Part shown: piece by piece, positions 33,460-41,893 of the stretch | Numbering within the stretch: the first letter of the stretch is position 1 | Layout: each line of letters begins with the position of its first letter | NCBI RefSeq assembly: GCF_008704425.1 | Contig: NZ_CP023696.1 | Coordinates: forward strand, 2,218,501-2,282,500 | DNA length: 64,000 bases | Source of the DNA: Streptomyces fradiae ATCC 10745 = DSM 40063 | GTDB taxonomy: Bacteria > Actinomycetota > Actinomycetes > Streptomycetales > Streptomycetaceae | Reading direction: 5' to 3' | Notes under the pieces: generated by a model | The model's input: only the letters and a program-made list of their open reading frames with translations | The model's database searches: none | Told to the model about the DNA's origin: nothing | Made by a program: the position numbers and the translations under genes

Positions 33460-33696
33460 TCAGTGCTGGTGGGCGTGGACGAACCTGTCGATTCTCTTAG
33501 CCTCGTTGCCGGGACTGCGCGGCGTGCCGTGCACGGTGAGCCGGTCACCGCAGCCACAGCAGATCACCCAGCCCCAGCGATGGCCGTTCTTGTCCGGTTG
33601 CACCTGTAAGCCGGACTTCTTCGCGCGATCTAACGCGGCGGCGACATCTTGGCTCTGGTGCCGACCTTTGGAAATCACCAAGTCACGATACGCCAT
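33460..33696 (-). CDS. HicA-like mRNA interferase toxin
   Basis: 78 residues. MAYRDLVISKGRHQSQDVAA is followed by AALDRAKKSGLQVQP and then the HicA-like core DKNGHRWGWVICCGCGDRLT with VHGTPRSPGNEAKRIDRF. The GHRWG His and the TPRSPGNEAKRI segment match the actinobacterial HicA variants, which carry extra cysteines (CCGC here). HicA toxins cleave mRNA using a conserved His on a dsRBD-like fold. The downstream gene encodes a HicB-sized HTH protein. Two inverted repeats lie at its promoter. Confidence 0.72.
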   Translation of the reverse strand: MAYRDLVISKGRHQSQDVAAALDRAKKSGLQVQPDKNGHRWGWVICCGCGDRLTVHGTPRSPGNEAKRIDRFVHAHQH

Positions 33697-33699
33697 CGC

Positions 33700-33736
33700 G
33701 TTGCGAATGTGCAACAAAGTCGCCCTGGTTGGCGAC
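33700..33736. promoter_or_regulatory. two inverted repeats upstream of the toxin-antitoxin operon
   Basis: GTTGC-GAATGT-GCAAC (33700-33715) and GTCGCC-CTGGTT-GGCGAC (33719-33736) sit side by side immediately before the toxin ATG (33696, minus strand). Both have 6-bp spacers. Likely autoregulatory operator sites for the HTH antitoxin. Confidence 0.65.
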
Positions 33737-33791
33737 TCCCGTCCGGACACATTCTCGTGAGCCAGTGCCGTCGCGCGGGTAGGTTCGGGGG

Positions 33792-34583
33792 ATGAACTTC
33801 GCTTTTTCGACACTCGGGGTGCCCGGCATGGAGGTGCGGGACGTGGTGCGCACGGCCGCCGAGACGGGGTGCCGGGGGGTGGAGCTGCGGGCGCACCCGG
33901 AGGAGCCCGTGCATCCCGGCCTCCTCCCGCAGGAACGGCGGTCCGTCGTGCGGGAGTTCGCCGCCGCCGGGGTGGAGGTGCTGGCCGTCGCCGGGTACGC
34001 GCGGGTCGCCGCCGAGGGGGACGACGAGGCCGTGTACGAGGAGCTGTACCGGCTCGTCCACCTCGCCGCGGACCTGGGGGCGCCCTTCGTGCGGGTCTTC
34101 CCCGGTGGGGGCGGGCGACCCCAGGACGACGCCGACGCCACGGCCGCCCGGCGGCTGGGCGCCGCCGCGGAGGTCGCCGCCGACGCCGGGGTGCGGGTCC
34201 TGCTGGAGAACCACGACTCCCACCCCTCGGGCGCCGACACCGCACGGGTCGTCGCCGCCGTGGGCCACCCGCACGTGGGCGCCGTGTGGGACGTACTGCA
34301 CTCCTGGCGCGCCGGTGAGGCACCCGCGCGGACACATGGGCTGCTGGCCCCGTACCTCGGGTACGTGCAGGTCAAGGACTGCGCCGACCGCGACGACCCG
34401 ACGCCCCTGCCGCTCGGCGCGGGCACCCTGCCGCTGGGCGCGTGCGTGGCGGCCGCCGGGCCGGACGGCTGGTTCTGCTGGGAGTACGAGAAGCGCTGGT
34501 TCCCCGGCGTCCCCGCACTGCCGGGGCTCCTCGCCGCCGGACGCGCCCACGTCGAGGGGCTGCTCGCCGGGGGGTCGCGCTGA
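33792..34583 (+). CDS. sugar phosphate isomerase/epimerase (AP-endonuclease-2-type TIM barrel)
   Basis: 263 residues. MNFAFSTLGVPGMEVRDVVR, GCRGVELRAHPEE, LGAPFVRVFPGGGG, VRVLLENHDSHPSG with a metal-binding Glu, GAVWDVLHSWRAGE, YLGYVQVKDCADRD and WFCWEYEKRWFPGVPALPG. It uses a divalent metal to isomerise or epimerise a sugar or ketoacid, substrate unknown. Second protein of this superfamily in the window, but without the LacI operator. Confidence 0.88.
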   Translation: MNFAFSTLGVPGMEVRDVVRTAAETGCRGVELRAHPEEPVHPGLLPQERRSVVREFAAAGVEVLAVAGYARVAAEGDDEAVYEELYRLVHLAADLGAPFVRVFPGGGGRPQDDADATAARRLGAAAEVAADAGVRVLLENHDSHPSGADTARVVAAVGHPHVGAVWDVLHSWRAGEAPARTHGLLAPYLGYVQVKDCADRDDPTPLPLGAGTLPLGACVAAAGPDGWFCWEYEKRWFPGVPALPGLLAAGRAHVEGLLAGGSR

Positions 34584-34715
34584 AACGCGGCCGGTCCACA
34601 GGCCGGGATCCGTTCCGGGGCCTTCCGCGCGTGCACCGTGCCGTGCCGATGCGATAGGAGTGGGGGTGCCGGTCGGCCGCGGGGGCGGCCGGAAGTGTTC
34701 GGGAGGGGCGTCGTC

Positions 34716-35834
34716 GTGGCGTACGGGGGGCAGGGTCCATACGGCGGGGACCCGTACGGGGGGAACCCGCACGGCGGCAGTCCGTACGGGGGGAACCCCT
34801 ACGGGGCCTCCGGGGGCGGTGGGCCTCACGGCCCCCACGGGGGCGGCCCCTACGGGCAGGGCCACCCGTACGGGTACGGCGCGCCGTACGGCGGGCCCCA
34901 CGTGCCGGGGCAGCGCCCGCCCTACCCCGGCCCCTACCCGTACCCCCGCCCCGGACGGCCGTCGCTGTGGCAGCGCTTCCGGGACGACGAGTGGCCGACG
35001 CTGCGGGAGTTGCTCGGGTACATGAGCGGCGGGCGCGCGCTGCTGTGGGTGCCGCTCCTGTGCTGTGTGTGGCCGGCCGTCGCCGTCCTGGTGGGGTACC
35101 CGATCGCCCGGCTGGCGCGCCGGAAGGCCCGGCAGGTCTTCCCGAACGACGGGCGCCGGTTCGGGGACCCGGACATCGCGCGCGTGCAGAAGGCGCGGGC
35201 CTGGGCGGCGGCCGTCGCGTCGCTGCTGATCCTCGCCGTCTACGGGACCTCGGAGGACTGGGACCAGGCCCAGGAGCAGTACCTCATGCGGCTCGCGCTC
35301 ACCCCGTGGCTGCTGCTGCTCAGCACGCCCGTGGTGGTGCTCGTGCTGTTCCGGCTGTCGCCGCCGGAGGCGCGGCCGGTGATGCGGGCGGGGCTGCGGC
35401 CCGCCGTGCGGTCGGTGCTCTGGTACTTCGGCGTGCTGACGGCGACGCCGCTGCTGGTGTGGGCGAGCGTCCTGGCGGGCGACGCGGCGCGGGGCGCCGT
35501 ACCGGGCCTGGTGGCCTCGCTGATCGGGTTCGCCGTGCTGATGGCGGCGGTGGGGACGGGGCTGTTCCTGGTGTTCGCGTCGGGGCGCGCGGTGCGCAGC
35601 GCGTTCAACACGACGGAGGTGCACCCCGCGCTGCCGGCGCTGCTGACGGGCGTGCTGGTGTGGGAGATGTCGGCGATCAACCTGTCCGCCGGGGGCCTGC
35701 CGCCGGGCCCGCCGCTGGTGCAGATCTGTGCGCTGCTGGGCGGCCCGGCGTCGGTGACGGCCGTGGCGTGGTGGGAGACCCGGCAACTGCGGCTGCGCCA
35801 CGGGGTGAGGGTGCGGGGCCGGTCCCTGGGGTGA
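34716..35834 (+). CDS. membrane protein with Gly/Tyr/Pro-rich cytoplasmic N-terminus
   Basis: 372 residues from the GTG at 34716, with GGGAGGGG 7 nt upstream. Residues 1-95 are a repetitive PYGGNPHGGSPYGGNPYG-type tail, a prion-like low-complexity segment often seen on actinobacterial membrane proteins. Then about six membrane helices (ALLWVPLLCCVWPAVAVLVG; AAAVASLLILAVYG; LALTPWLLLLSTPVVVLVLF; VLWYFGVLTATPLLVWASVL; GLVASLIGFAVLMAAVGTGL; ALLTGVLVWEMSAI). I do not recognise a transport family. Confidence 0.85.
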   Translation: MAYGGQGPYGGDPYGGNPHGGSPYGGNPYGASGGGGPHGPHGGGPYGQGHPYGYGAPYGGPHVPGQRPPYPGPYPYPRPGRPSLWQRFRDDEWPTLRELLGYMSGGRALLWVPLLCCVWPAVAVLVGYPIARLARRKARQVFPNDGRRFGDPDIARVQKARAWAAAVASLLILAVYGTSEDWDQAQEQYLMRLALTPWLLLLSTPVVVLVLFRLSPPEARPVMRAGLRPAVRSVLWYFGVLTATPLLVWASVLAGDAARGAVPGLVASLIGFAVLMAAVGTGLFLVFASGRAVRSAFNTTEVHPALPALLTGVLVWEMSAINLSAGGLPPGPPLVQICALLGGPASVTAVAWWETRQLRLRHGVRVRGRSLG

Positions 35835-35888
35835 GGGTGCGGCGCCGGGCTCCGGCTCTCGGCACCCGGTCGGCCGGTGCGCGGCCGG

Positions 35889-36668
35889 TCAGTGGGCGTG
35901 GAAGCCGCCGTCCACGAACACCGACTGGCCCGTCACGTACGCCGAGGCGCGGCTCGCCAGGAACACGGCCGCGCCCGCGAAGTCGTCCGGCACGCCGTTC
36001 CGCCCGACGAGGGTCCGGCCGGCCAGGGCGGCGACGGTGTCCGGCCGCTCCTGGAGCCGGGCGTTGAGCGGCGTCAGGACGAAGCCGGGCACGAGGGTGT
36101 TGCAGGTGACGCCGTACGGGGACCATGCCTCCGCCTGCGAGCGGGCCAGCGACTCCAGACCGCCCTTGGACACCCCGTACGCGCCGCTCTGCACGAACGC
36201 CCGGTGCGCCTGCTGCGAGGTGACGTGGATGATCCGGCCGTGCCCGCGCTCCGCCATGCCGGGTCCGAACCGCTGGCCGAGCAGGAACGGGGCGTCCAGG
36301 TTCACCGCCATCGTCCGGTCCCACACCTCCTCGTCCAGCTCGCCCATGGGCGGGCGCAGGTTGATCCCGGCGCAGTTGACGAGGATGTCCGGCTCGCCGA
36401 AGACGGCGGCGGCGCGCTCGGCGGCGTCCCGGACGCCGGGGCGGGTGGACAGGTCGGCGGCGACGCGGGCGGCCCGGCAGCCCAGGGCCTCCAGTTCCCG
36501 GACCGTGTCGTCCAGTTCGGCCTCGCGGCGGGCGACGACCACCGTGTTCGCCCCGGCGCGGGCGAGGGCGGTGGCGACGGCCCGGCCGATGCCGGAGCTG
36601 CCGCCGGTGACGAGGGCGGTGTCGCCACGCAGCGAGAACAGTTCGGTGAGGTACGCCTGCGAGTCCAT
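35889..36668 (-). CDS. short-chain dehydrogenase/reductase (SDR), gluconate dehydrogenase-like
   Basis: 259 residues. Cofactor motif TGGSSGIGRAVATALARAG; ILVNCAGINLRPPMGELDEE; active-site Ser in IIHVTSQQAHRAF and the catalytic Y-x3-K in GAYGVSKGGLESLARSQ; C-terminal GQSVFVDGGFHAH. The SLRGDTALVTGGSSGIG opening resembles the 5-keto-gluconate/2-deoxy-gluconate dehydrogenase subgroup. It oxidises or reduces a sugar acid or alcohol with NAD(P). Monocistronic and convergent with the membrane protein gene. Confidence 0.92.
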   Translation of the reverse strand: MDSQAYLTELFSLRGDTALVTGGSSGIGRAVATALARAGANTVVVARREAELDDTVRELEALGCRAARVAADLSTRPGVRDAAERAAAVFGEPDILVNCAGINLRPPMGELDEEVWDRTMAVNLDAPFLLGQRFGPGMAERGHGRIIHVTSQQAHRAFVQSGAYGVSKGGLESLARSQAEAWSPYGVTCNTLVPGFVLTPLNARLQERPDTVAALAGRTLVGRNGVPDDFAGAAVFLASRASAYVTGQSVFVDGGFHAH

Positions 36669-36718
36669 CGGCCCAGCCTAGAGCCCCGGCCCGGGGACGC
36701 CGGGCCTGGAAGGCGGCT

Positions 36719-36860
36719 TGGGGCCGACGGGCCCGGGTCGACGCTCCCGGGCCGACGGGGCTGGGACGACGAGCCTGGGCCGACGAGCCAGGGCCCGACG
36801 GGTCTGGCGGGTGGATGCGGGGGGCGGCTCGGGTGCGCCGGAGCTGACGGGGCCAGGCGG
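36719..36860. repeat. degenerate GGGCCGACGGG-type tandem repeat
   Basis: Units of about 14-18 bp resembling GGGCCGACGGGCCCGGG and GGGCCGACGAGCCAGGG alternate through the gap between the SDR start and the GH3 promoter. No coding content. Confidence 0.65.
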
Positions 36861-36890
36861 GTGGGCGTGCGGGGGGTTGTGTGCTGATGC

Positions 36891-36919
36891 TTGACCCGGC
36901 AGGTGCTTTCGCCTACCTG
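36891..36919 (+). promoter_or_regulatory. GH3 promoter overlapped by an inverted repeat
   Basis: TTGACC (36891-36896), a 17-bp spacer, TACCTG (36914-36919). The dyad CAGGT (36900-36904) / ACCTG (36915-36919) covers the spacer and -10, so a repressor bound there would block the promoter. Transcription would start ~50 bp before the GTG. Confidence 0.55.
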
Positions 36920-36975
36920 TGACTCCTCGGCAGTTTCCCCCATCCCCCTGCACCGCACGGCCGGAAGGAGCACCA

Positions 36976-38877
36976 GTGCACCACCGCGCCACGTCCCGAC
37001 GCACCGTCCTCGCCGCCGCCACCGCGACGGCCGCCACCGCCACCGCCGCGGTCGCCGCCCCGCTGGCGACCGCCGCCTCCGCCTCCCCCGCCCCGTCCGG
37101 CACGGCCGCCCCACCGGCCGGGTCGCTCGACGCCGACGTGGCGGCCGCCGGCACCCTCGACTCCGACGCGCGGGAGCGGGCGCTCGCCCGGATCGTCGCC
37201 CGCATGAGCCTCGCGGAGAAGGTCGGCCAGCTCTTCGTGATGCGGGTGTACGGGCACTCCGCCACCCACCCCGACCAGGCCGACGTCGACGCCAACCTCC
37301 GCGAGATCGGCGTCCGCACCGCCGCCGAGCTGGTCGCCACGTACCACGTCGGCGGCATCATCTACTTCGCCTGGGCGCACAACACCCGCGACCCGCACCA
37401 GATCGCCGACCTGTCCAACGGCATCCAGCGCGCCGCGCTCGCGCAGCGCGTCCCCCTGCCCGTGCTGATCGCCACCGACCAGGAGCACGGCATCGTCGCA
37501 CGGGTCGGCGAGCCCGCGACGCTGCTGCCCGGTGCGATGGCCCTCGGCGCGTCCGGCGCCCGTGACGCGGCCCGCCGGGCGGCGCACATCGCGGGCACCG
37601 AACTGGCCGCCCTCGGCATCCGCCAGAACTACGCCCCGGTCGCCGACGTCAACGTCAACCCGGCCAACCCCGTCATCGGCGTACGGTCCTTCGGCGCCGA
37701 CCCGCGGGCCGTGGCCCGCATGGTCGCCGCGCAGGTGAAGGGGTACCAGGGCGCCGGGGTCGCCGCGGCGGCCAAGCACTTCCCCGGCCACGGCGACACG
37801 ACCGACGACAGCCACACCAAGCTGCCGTACATCCGGCACACGCGCGAGGAGTGGGAGGCCCTCGACGCGCCGCCGTTCCGTTCCGCGGTCGCCGCCGGGA
37901 TCGACGCGGTGATGACCGCGCACATCGTCGTCCCCTCCCTCGACCCGTCGGAGGACCCGGCGACCCTCTCGCGGCCGATCCTCACCGGCATCCTGCGCGA
38001 GCGCCTCGGCTACGACGGCGTGGTGGTGACCGACTCGCTCGGCATGGAGGGCGTGCGCACCAAGTACGGCGACGACCGGGTCCCGGTGCTCGCCCTCAAG
38101 GCCGGCTGCGACCAGCTCCTCAACCCGCCGGACCTCGACCTCGCCTGGAACGCCGTCCTGGACGCCGTACGCGGTGGCGAGATCTCCGAGGAACGGCTCG
38201 ACGAATCGGTTCTGCGGGTGCTGCGGCTCAAGGCGCGGCTCGGCCTGCTGCGCGACCCGTACGTCACGCGCGCGGGGGTGGACCGGGTCGTCGGCAGGCG
38301 GGCCCACCTCGACGCGGCCGACCGCATCGCGGACGCCACGACGACGCTGCTGCTCAACGAGGGCGGGCTGCTGCCGCTGAACCGGCTCACCCACCGGAAC
38401 GTGCTCGTGGTGGGCGCCGACCCGGCCTCGCCGTCCGGCACGACGGGGCCGCCCACCGCGACGCTCACCGCCGCCCTCGACGGGCTCGGTTTCACCGCGA
38501 CCGCCCTGTCCACGGGCACCGCCCCCACCACGGCCCGCATCGAGCAGGCGGTCGCGGCGGCGGCCGGGAAGGACGCGGTCGTCGTCGCCACGTACAACGT
38601 GTCGGCGACCAGCACCCAGCGCACCCTCGTCGCACGGCTCGCCGCCACGGGCGTGCCCGTCGTGGTGGTCGCGATCCGCAACCCGTACGACGTCGCCCAG
38701 CTGACCGGCCAGCGGGCCGTGCTCGCCACGTACTCCTGGACCGACGTGGAACTGCGGGCCGCCGCACGGGTCGTCGCCGGGCGGGTCCGCCCCGAGGGGC
38801 GGCTGCCGGTGCCGGTCCCGCGGGCCGACGACCCGACGCGGGTGCTGTATCCGATCGGGTACGGGCTCTCGTACTGA
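36976..38877 (+). CDS. exported glycoside hydrolase family 3 protein (beta-N-acetylhexosaminidase / NagZ-like)
   Basis: 633 residues from the GTG at 36976 (GGAAGGAG 5 nt upstream), which gives a signal peptide with SRRTVLAAATATAATATA, possibly a Tat signal. The GH3 catalytic barrel contains VGQLFVMRVYG, ATDQEHGIVARVG, LGIRQNYAPVADVNVNP, KHFPGHGDTTDDSHTKLP (NagZ-type Asp-His dyad) and the nucleophile Asp353 in VVTDSLGMEGV. A GH3 C-terminal domain follows (~430-633, VLVVGADPASPSG). It releases N-acetylhexosamine or related beta-linked residues outside the cell. Longer than minimal NagZ because of the extra domain. Confidence 0.9.
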   Translation: MHHRATSRRTVLAAATATAATATAAVAAPLATAASASPAPSGTAAPPAGSLDADVAAAGTLDSDARERALARIVARMSLAEKVGQLFVMRVYGHSATHPDQADVDANLREIGVRTAAELVATYHVGGIIYFAWAHNTRDPHQIADLSNGIQRAALAQRVPLPVLIATDQEHGIVARVGEPATLLPGAMALGASGARDAARRAAHIAGTELAALGIRQNYAPVADVNVNPANPVIGVRSFGADPRAVARMVAAQVKGYQGAGVAAAAKHFPGHGDTTDDSHTKLPYIRHTREEWEALDAPPFRSAVAAGIDAVMTAHIVVPSLDPSEDPATLSRPILTGILRERLGYDGVVVTDSLGMEGVRTKYGDDRVPVLALKAGCDQLLNPPDLDLAWNAVLDAVRGGEISEERLDESVLRVLRLKARLGLLRDPYVTRAGVDRVVGRRAHLDAADRIADATTTLLLNEGGLLPLNRLTHRNVLVVGADPASPSGTTGPPTATLTAALDGLGFTATALSTGTAPTTARIEQAVAAAAGKDAVVVATYNVSATSTQRTLVARLAATGVPVVVVAIRNPYDVAQLTGQRAVLATYSWTDVELRAAARVVAGRVRPEGRLPVPVPRADDPTRVLYPIGYGLSY

Positions 38878-39032
38878 CCGGAGCCCGAGAACGCGTGCGG
38901 GGTGCGCGCCCGGCGTCGGCCGCCGGACGCGCACCCCGTCTGTCGTGGCGGCGAGCGCCACAGGTGGTGCGGGTGGTGCTGATGGTGGTGCCCATGGTGC
39001 GGGCACGGCGCGTGCCGTTCGCGCCTCGGGTC

Positions 39033-39075
39033 CTACGGCGCTACGGCGCCGCTACGGCGCTACGGCGCTACGGCA
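39033..39075. repeat. CTACGGCG repeats running through the stop codon of the S28 gene
   Basis: Five CTACGGC(G) copies, mostly at 8-bp period, starting at 39033, 39041, 39052, 39060 and 39068. The last copy supplies the stop codon of the minus-strand peptidase gene (CTA at 39068-39070). The others are 3' to it. Confidence 0.85.
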
Positions 39076-40522
39076 GGAACCGGGGCTCGCGCAGCAGGTC
39101 GCGCTTGTCGAGGCGGGCGTCGTAGCGGGCGAGCGGCTCGGCGCGGTCCGGGTTCGCCTTGACGGCGGCCGAGGCGACGCCGGTCCACTCCAGGAGCTTC
39201 GCCGTGGCGAAGTCCCGCTCCTTCTCGGTCAGTCCGGCGATGTTCGCGCCGTGGTTGGCGCCCGGCGCGGTGAGGACGTAGCTGTCCTTCGCGCCCCGGC
39301 CGACGCGGAACGGCTCGGCGCTCCACGGGTCGCGCTCGCCGTTGACGAACAGCATGCGGGTGGCGTTGTGGCGGACCCACGTGTCCACGTCGCGCATCAC
39401 CCACGGCTTGAACCGGACCGGGATCTCGTCCGGCACGAAGGTGTGCGCCGGCTGGTAGCCGTAGCGGCTCAGGCCGTCGAGGTGGCGCATGCGCAGGCTG
39501 GGCGAGCCCAGCTCGGTGGCCGCCTGGTAGTAGTACGGGGTGTACGGCTCGAGGCCCTGGTCGGTGTAGAAGGACCAGCCGGAGTACGCGTCGATGGTGT
39601 CGTACACGGCGTCGTCCGTGGCGGTGGCGGCGTCCGGGATGCTCGCGCAGTCCTGCTCGCCCCAGTACTGCCAGAAGCCCCAGACGAAGTCGAGGACGAC
39701 CGCCTCGTACGCCTTGTCGAGGCTGCCGACCGTGCGGAAGGTGGCGCCCTCGGCGGCGGCCCACTGCCGGTACTTCTCCTGCAGGGGGGCGCGGCGGACG
39801 AGGGCCTCGCGCTGGAGGGCGTTCAGCCGGTCGCGGCACTCCTTGGTGCCGACGGTGGCGAAGAACCGGTCGTACGCCGAGTCCTCGCGGTTGACGACGT
39901 CGTTGGGCGCCACGTACGCGACGACGGCGTCCATGTCGCGCGGGTAGAACCGCTCGTAGTAGGTGGCGGTCATGCCGCCCTTCGAGCCGCCGGTGGCGAC
40001 CCACTTGCGGTCGTAGACCTGCTTCAGCGCGGTGAAGAGGCGGTGCTGGTCGGAGGCGGCCTGCCAGATGTCCAGCTTGGACCAGTCGGCGGGCTGCGGG
40101 CGGGACGGGGTGAAGAAGCGGTACTCCAGGGAGACCTGGTTCCCGTCGACGATCCGGGTCGGCTCGGAGCGGCGCGGGCTGGTGCTGAGGCCGTAGCCGC
40201 TGGTGAAGAAGACCGTGGGGCGGGTGGTGTCCTTGTGCAGCAGGGTGAGGCGCTGCTGGAAGGTGCCCTTGCCCGGCCGGCGGTGGTCGACCGGCTGGGT
40301 GTAGCCGAGGACGAAGAAGCGGTAGCCGGGGTAGGGCTTCTCCTCGATCAGGGACATGCCGGGGATCGCGAGGACGCGGTCCTTGATGTCCTGGCCGGCG
40401 GCGTCGGTGCCGGCGGTGTCCCGGCCGGCGCTGTCGGGGCCGGCGGCGGTGGCCGTTCCGGCCGCGCCCATGGTGCCTATCAGCACCACGAGCGACAGCA
40501 GCCATCTGAGCGTCGTGCGCAT
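39068..40522 (-). CDS. secreted S28-family serine peptidase (prolyl tripeptidyl aminopeptidase-like)
   Basis: 484 residues. Signal peptide (MRTTLRWLLSLVVLIGTMGA... TATA). S28-type alpha/beta hydrolase: YRFFVLGYTQPVDHRRPGKG, TVFFTSGYGL, nucleophile Ser near residue 180 in ATGGSKGGMTATYYERFYP, VAYVAPNDVVN, Asp in FVNGERDPWSAEP, His in PGANHGANIAGLTE. It removes proline-containing di/tripeptides from extracellular peptides. This family is common in Streptomyces secretomes. Transcribed alone. Confidence 0.93.
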   Translation of the reverse strand: MRTTLRWLLSLVVLIGTMGAAGTATAAGPDSAGRDTAGTDAAGQDIKDRVLAIPGMSLIEEKPYPGYRFFVLGYTQPVDHRRPGKGTFQQRLTLLHKDTTRPTVFFTSGYGLSTSPRRSEPTRIVDGNQVSLEYRFFTPSRPQPADWSKLDIWQAASDQHRLFTALKQVYDRKWVATGGSKGGMTATYYERFYPRDMDAVVAYVAPNDVVNREDSAYDRFFATVGTKECRDRLNALQREALVRRAPLQEKYRQWAAAEGATFRTVGSLDKAYEAVVLDFVWGFWQYWGEQDCASIPDAATATDDAVYDTIDAYSGWSFYTDQGLEPYTPYYYQAATELGSPSLRMRHLDGLSRYGYQPAHTFVPDEIPVRFKPWVMRDVDTWVRHNATRMLFVNGERDPWSAEPFRVGRGAKDSYVLTAPGANHGANIAGLTEKERDFATAKLLEWTGVASAAVKANPDRAEPLARYDARLDKRDLLREPRFLP

Positions 40523-40696
40523 GCGCTGCCTTCCACTGGGTTCGGTGCGGTCGCCGTGAACCTAGCGGTGCGCGCGGGTGCGTGACCAGACCCGCGGGGT
40601 GGCCGGTGACGGTGTGTCGGGTGAGCGGCCACCATCCGGGTGTGCGGGGCTGAGGGGCGGTCAGCCGTGCGGGGGCCGGGGGGAGCGGCGGGGAGC

Positions 40697-40750
40697 GGCC
40701 GGCTCGTCGGGGTCGGCCGGCTCGGCGGGGTCGGCCGGCTCGGCGGGGTC
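40697..40750. repeat. three tandem copies of an 18-bp unit
   Basis: GGCCGGCTCGGCGGGGTC at 40697, 40715 and 40733 (the first copy has one change), immediately downstream of the small secreted-protein gene. If translation read through, it would encode a six-residue repeat. Confidence 0.9.
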
Positions 40751-40761
40751 GGCCGACCGGC

Positions 40762-41169
40762 TCAGCAGAGGATCCAGCCGGTGCTGCCGGCGCGTCCCGC
40801 CACGGCGCCGGTGGCGCGGACGCAGCGGTTCAGGGCGTGGACGCTGACCGGGCCCGCCTGGCGGGTGAACCGGCCGGAGTCCACGACGGCCCGGCCGCCG
40901 CGCGGCTGGAGGGTGACGGTCATGGTGCGCCGGGGGCCCGGCTTGGTGGCGACGGTGACGGCGCAGGCGTACTGGCGGTTCTTGTAGACGCGCAGCTCCC
41001 CGGTGGCGAACTTGACGCTCTTGGCGAGCCTGCCGGGGCACCCGCCCGGCGCGGCGGCCTCCGCGGCGGCCACACCGGGCCCGGCCACGCCGAGCACCCC
41101 GGCGGCGAGGACGGCGACCGCCCCGACCGCGATCCGCCCGCGCCACGCGCTCGTACTGAACCTGGACAA
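40762..41169 (-). CDS. small secreted protein with four cysteines, unknown function
   Basis: 135 residues. Signal peptide (WRGRIAVGAVAVLAAGVLGVAG... AAAEA) and a mature domain of ~95 residues with four Cys (GGCPGRL, QYACAVTV, LNRCVRATG, TGWILC at the very end), suggesting two disulfides. LRVYKNRQYACAVTVATKPG and RTMTVTLQPRGGRAVVDSG look like a beta-sandwich. I do not recognise the family. Confidence 0.82.
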   Translation of the reverse strand: MSRFSTSAWRGRIAVGAVAVLAAGVLGVAGPGVAAAEAAAPGGCPGRLAKSVKFATGELRVYKNRQYACAVTVATKPGPRRTMTVTLQPRGGRAVVDSGRFTRQAGPVSVHALNRCVRATGAVAGRAGSTGWILC

Positions 41170-41239
41170 CCGTCGGCCCTCTCGTCTCGCCCCCGTACAG
41201 GCGTACGACGCGAGAACGCCCCGGACGGTTGCCCGCCGC

Positions 41240-41638
41240 TCAAACGGCCCAGGTCAGGACCCACAGGACGGCGACGCAGGAGAAGAGGAGCTGCGCCCGG
41301 TACGCGACCCGGCGCACGCGCGCGTTTCGGGCGCCCCGGTCGGGCGCGACCAGCACCGTACAGCAGGCGATGACCACGGCGGCGAGGGCGAACTGCAGGG
41401 TCCCCTCCGGCCAGAGGGCGCCGCACACGGGGTCGGCCATCACGCACGCGGTGCCGCGCTCGGTGGACAGCGGCACCACCCAGGCCCCGAGCCACACGGG
41501 CACCAGGACGAGGGCCCACAGGAGGGACCTCCTCCTCAGCCGGCGGGCGGACGGGGGGCGGGGGGACGAGGGGCTGGGGGACGGGGACGGGGACGGGGAC
41601 GGGGGCGGGGACGCGGGTCCGGGGGTGTCGGCACTCAT
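41240..41638 (-). CDS. small membrane protein, unknown function
   Basis: 132 residues from the ATG at 41638. A Pro/Ser tail (PPPSPSPSPSPSPSSPRPPS), encoded by a GGGGAC hexamer repeat, precedes a basic RRLRRRS and three membrane helices (LLWALVLVPVWLGAWVV; LQFALAAVVIACCTVLV; LLFSCVAVLWVLTWAV). CVMADPVCGALWPEG between helices 1 and 2 may hold a disulfide. No family recognised. Confidence 0.75.
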   Translation of the reverse strand: MSADTPGPASPPPSPSPSPSPSPSSPRPPSARRLRRRSLLWALVLVPVWLGAWVVPLSTERGTACVMADPVCGALWPEGTLQFALAAVVIACCTVLVAPDRGARNARVRRVAYRAQLLFSCVAVLWVLTWAV

Positions 41639-41715
41639 GGCCCCACCCCATCCCGTGCGCGGCGGCCCGGACATGGGCGCGGCTACTCGGACGCGGCCGG
41701 GTACGGTACTCAGCC

Positions 41716-41782
41716 GCCCGGCGTCACCCCACACCCCCGCCCGGCGTCCCCCACGCCCCCGCCCGGCGTCACCCCACGCCCC
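41716..41782. repeat. three tandem 22-23 bp copies
   Basis: GCCCGGCGTCACCCCACACC-type units begin at 41716, 41739 and 41761, in the 255-bp gap between the small membrane protein and the ABC exporter. No gene is seen in that gap. Confidence 0.85.
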
Positions 41783-41893
41783 TCACCGGCCCACTCCGCG
41801 CGACCCGCCGCTCCCTCCCGGCTTCCCGCGCCCGCCTCCCCCGCTCACCGCACCCGCGGTCCCCGCACGCCCGGCCCCCGCGCGCCCGGTTCC

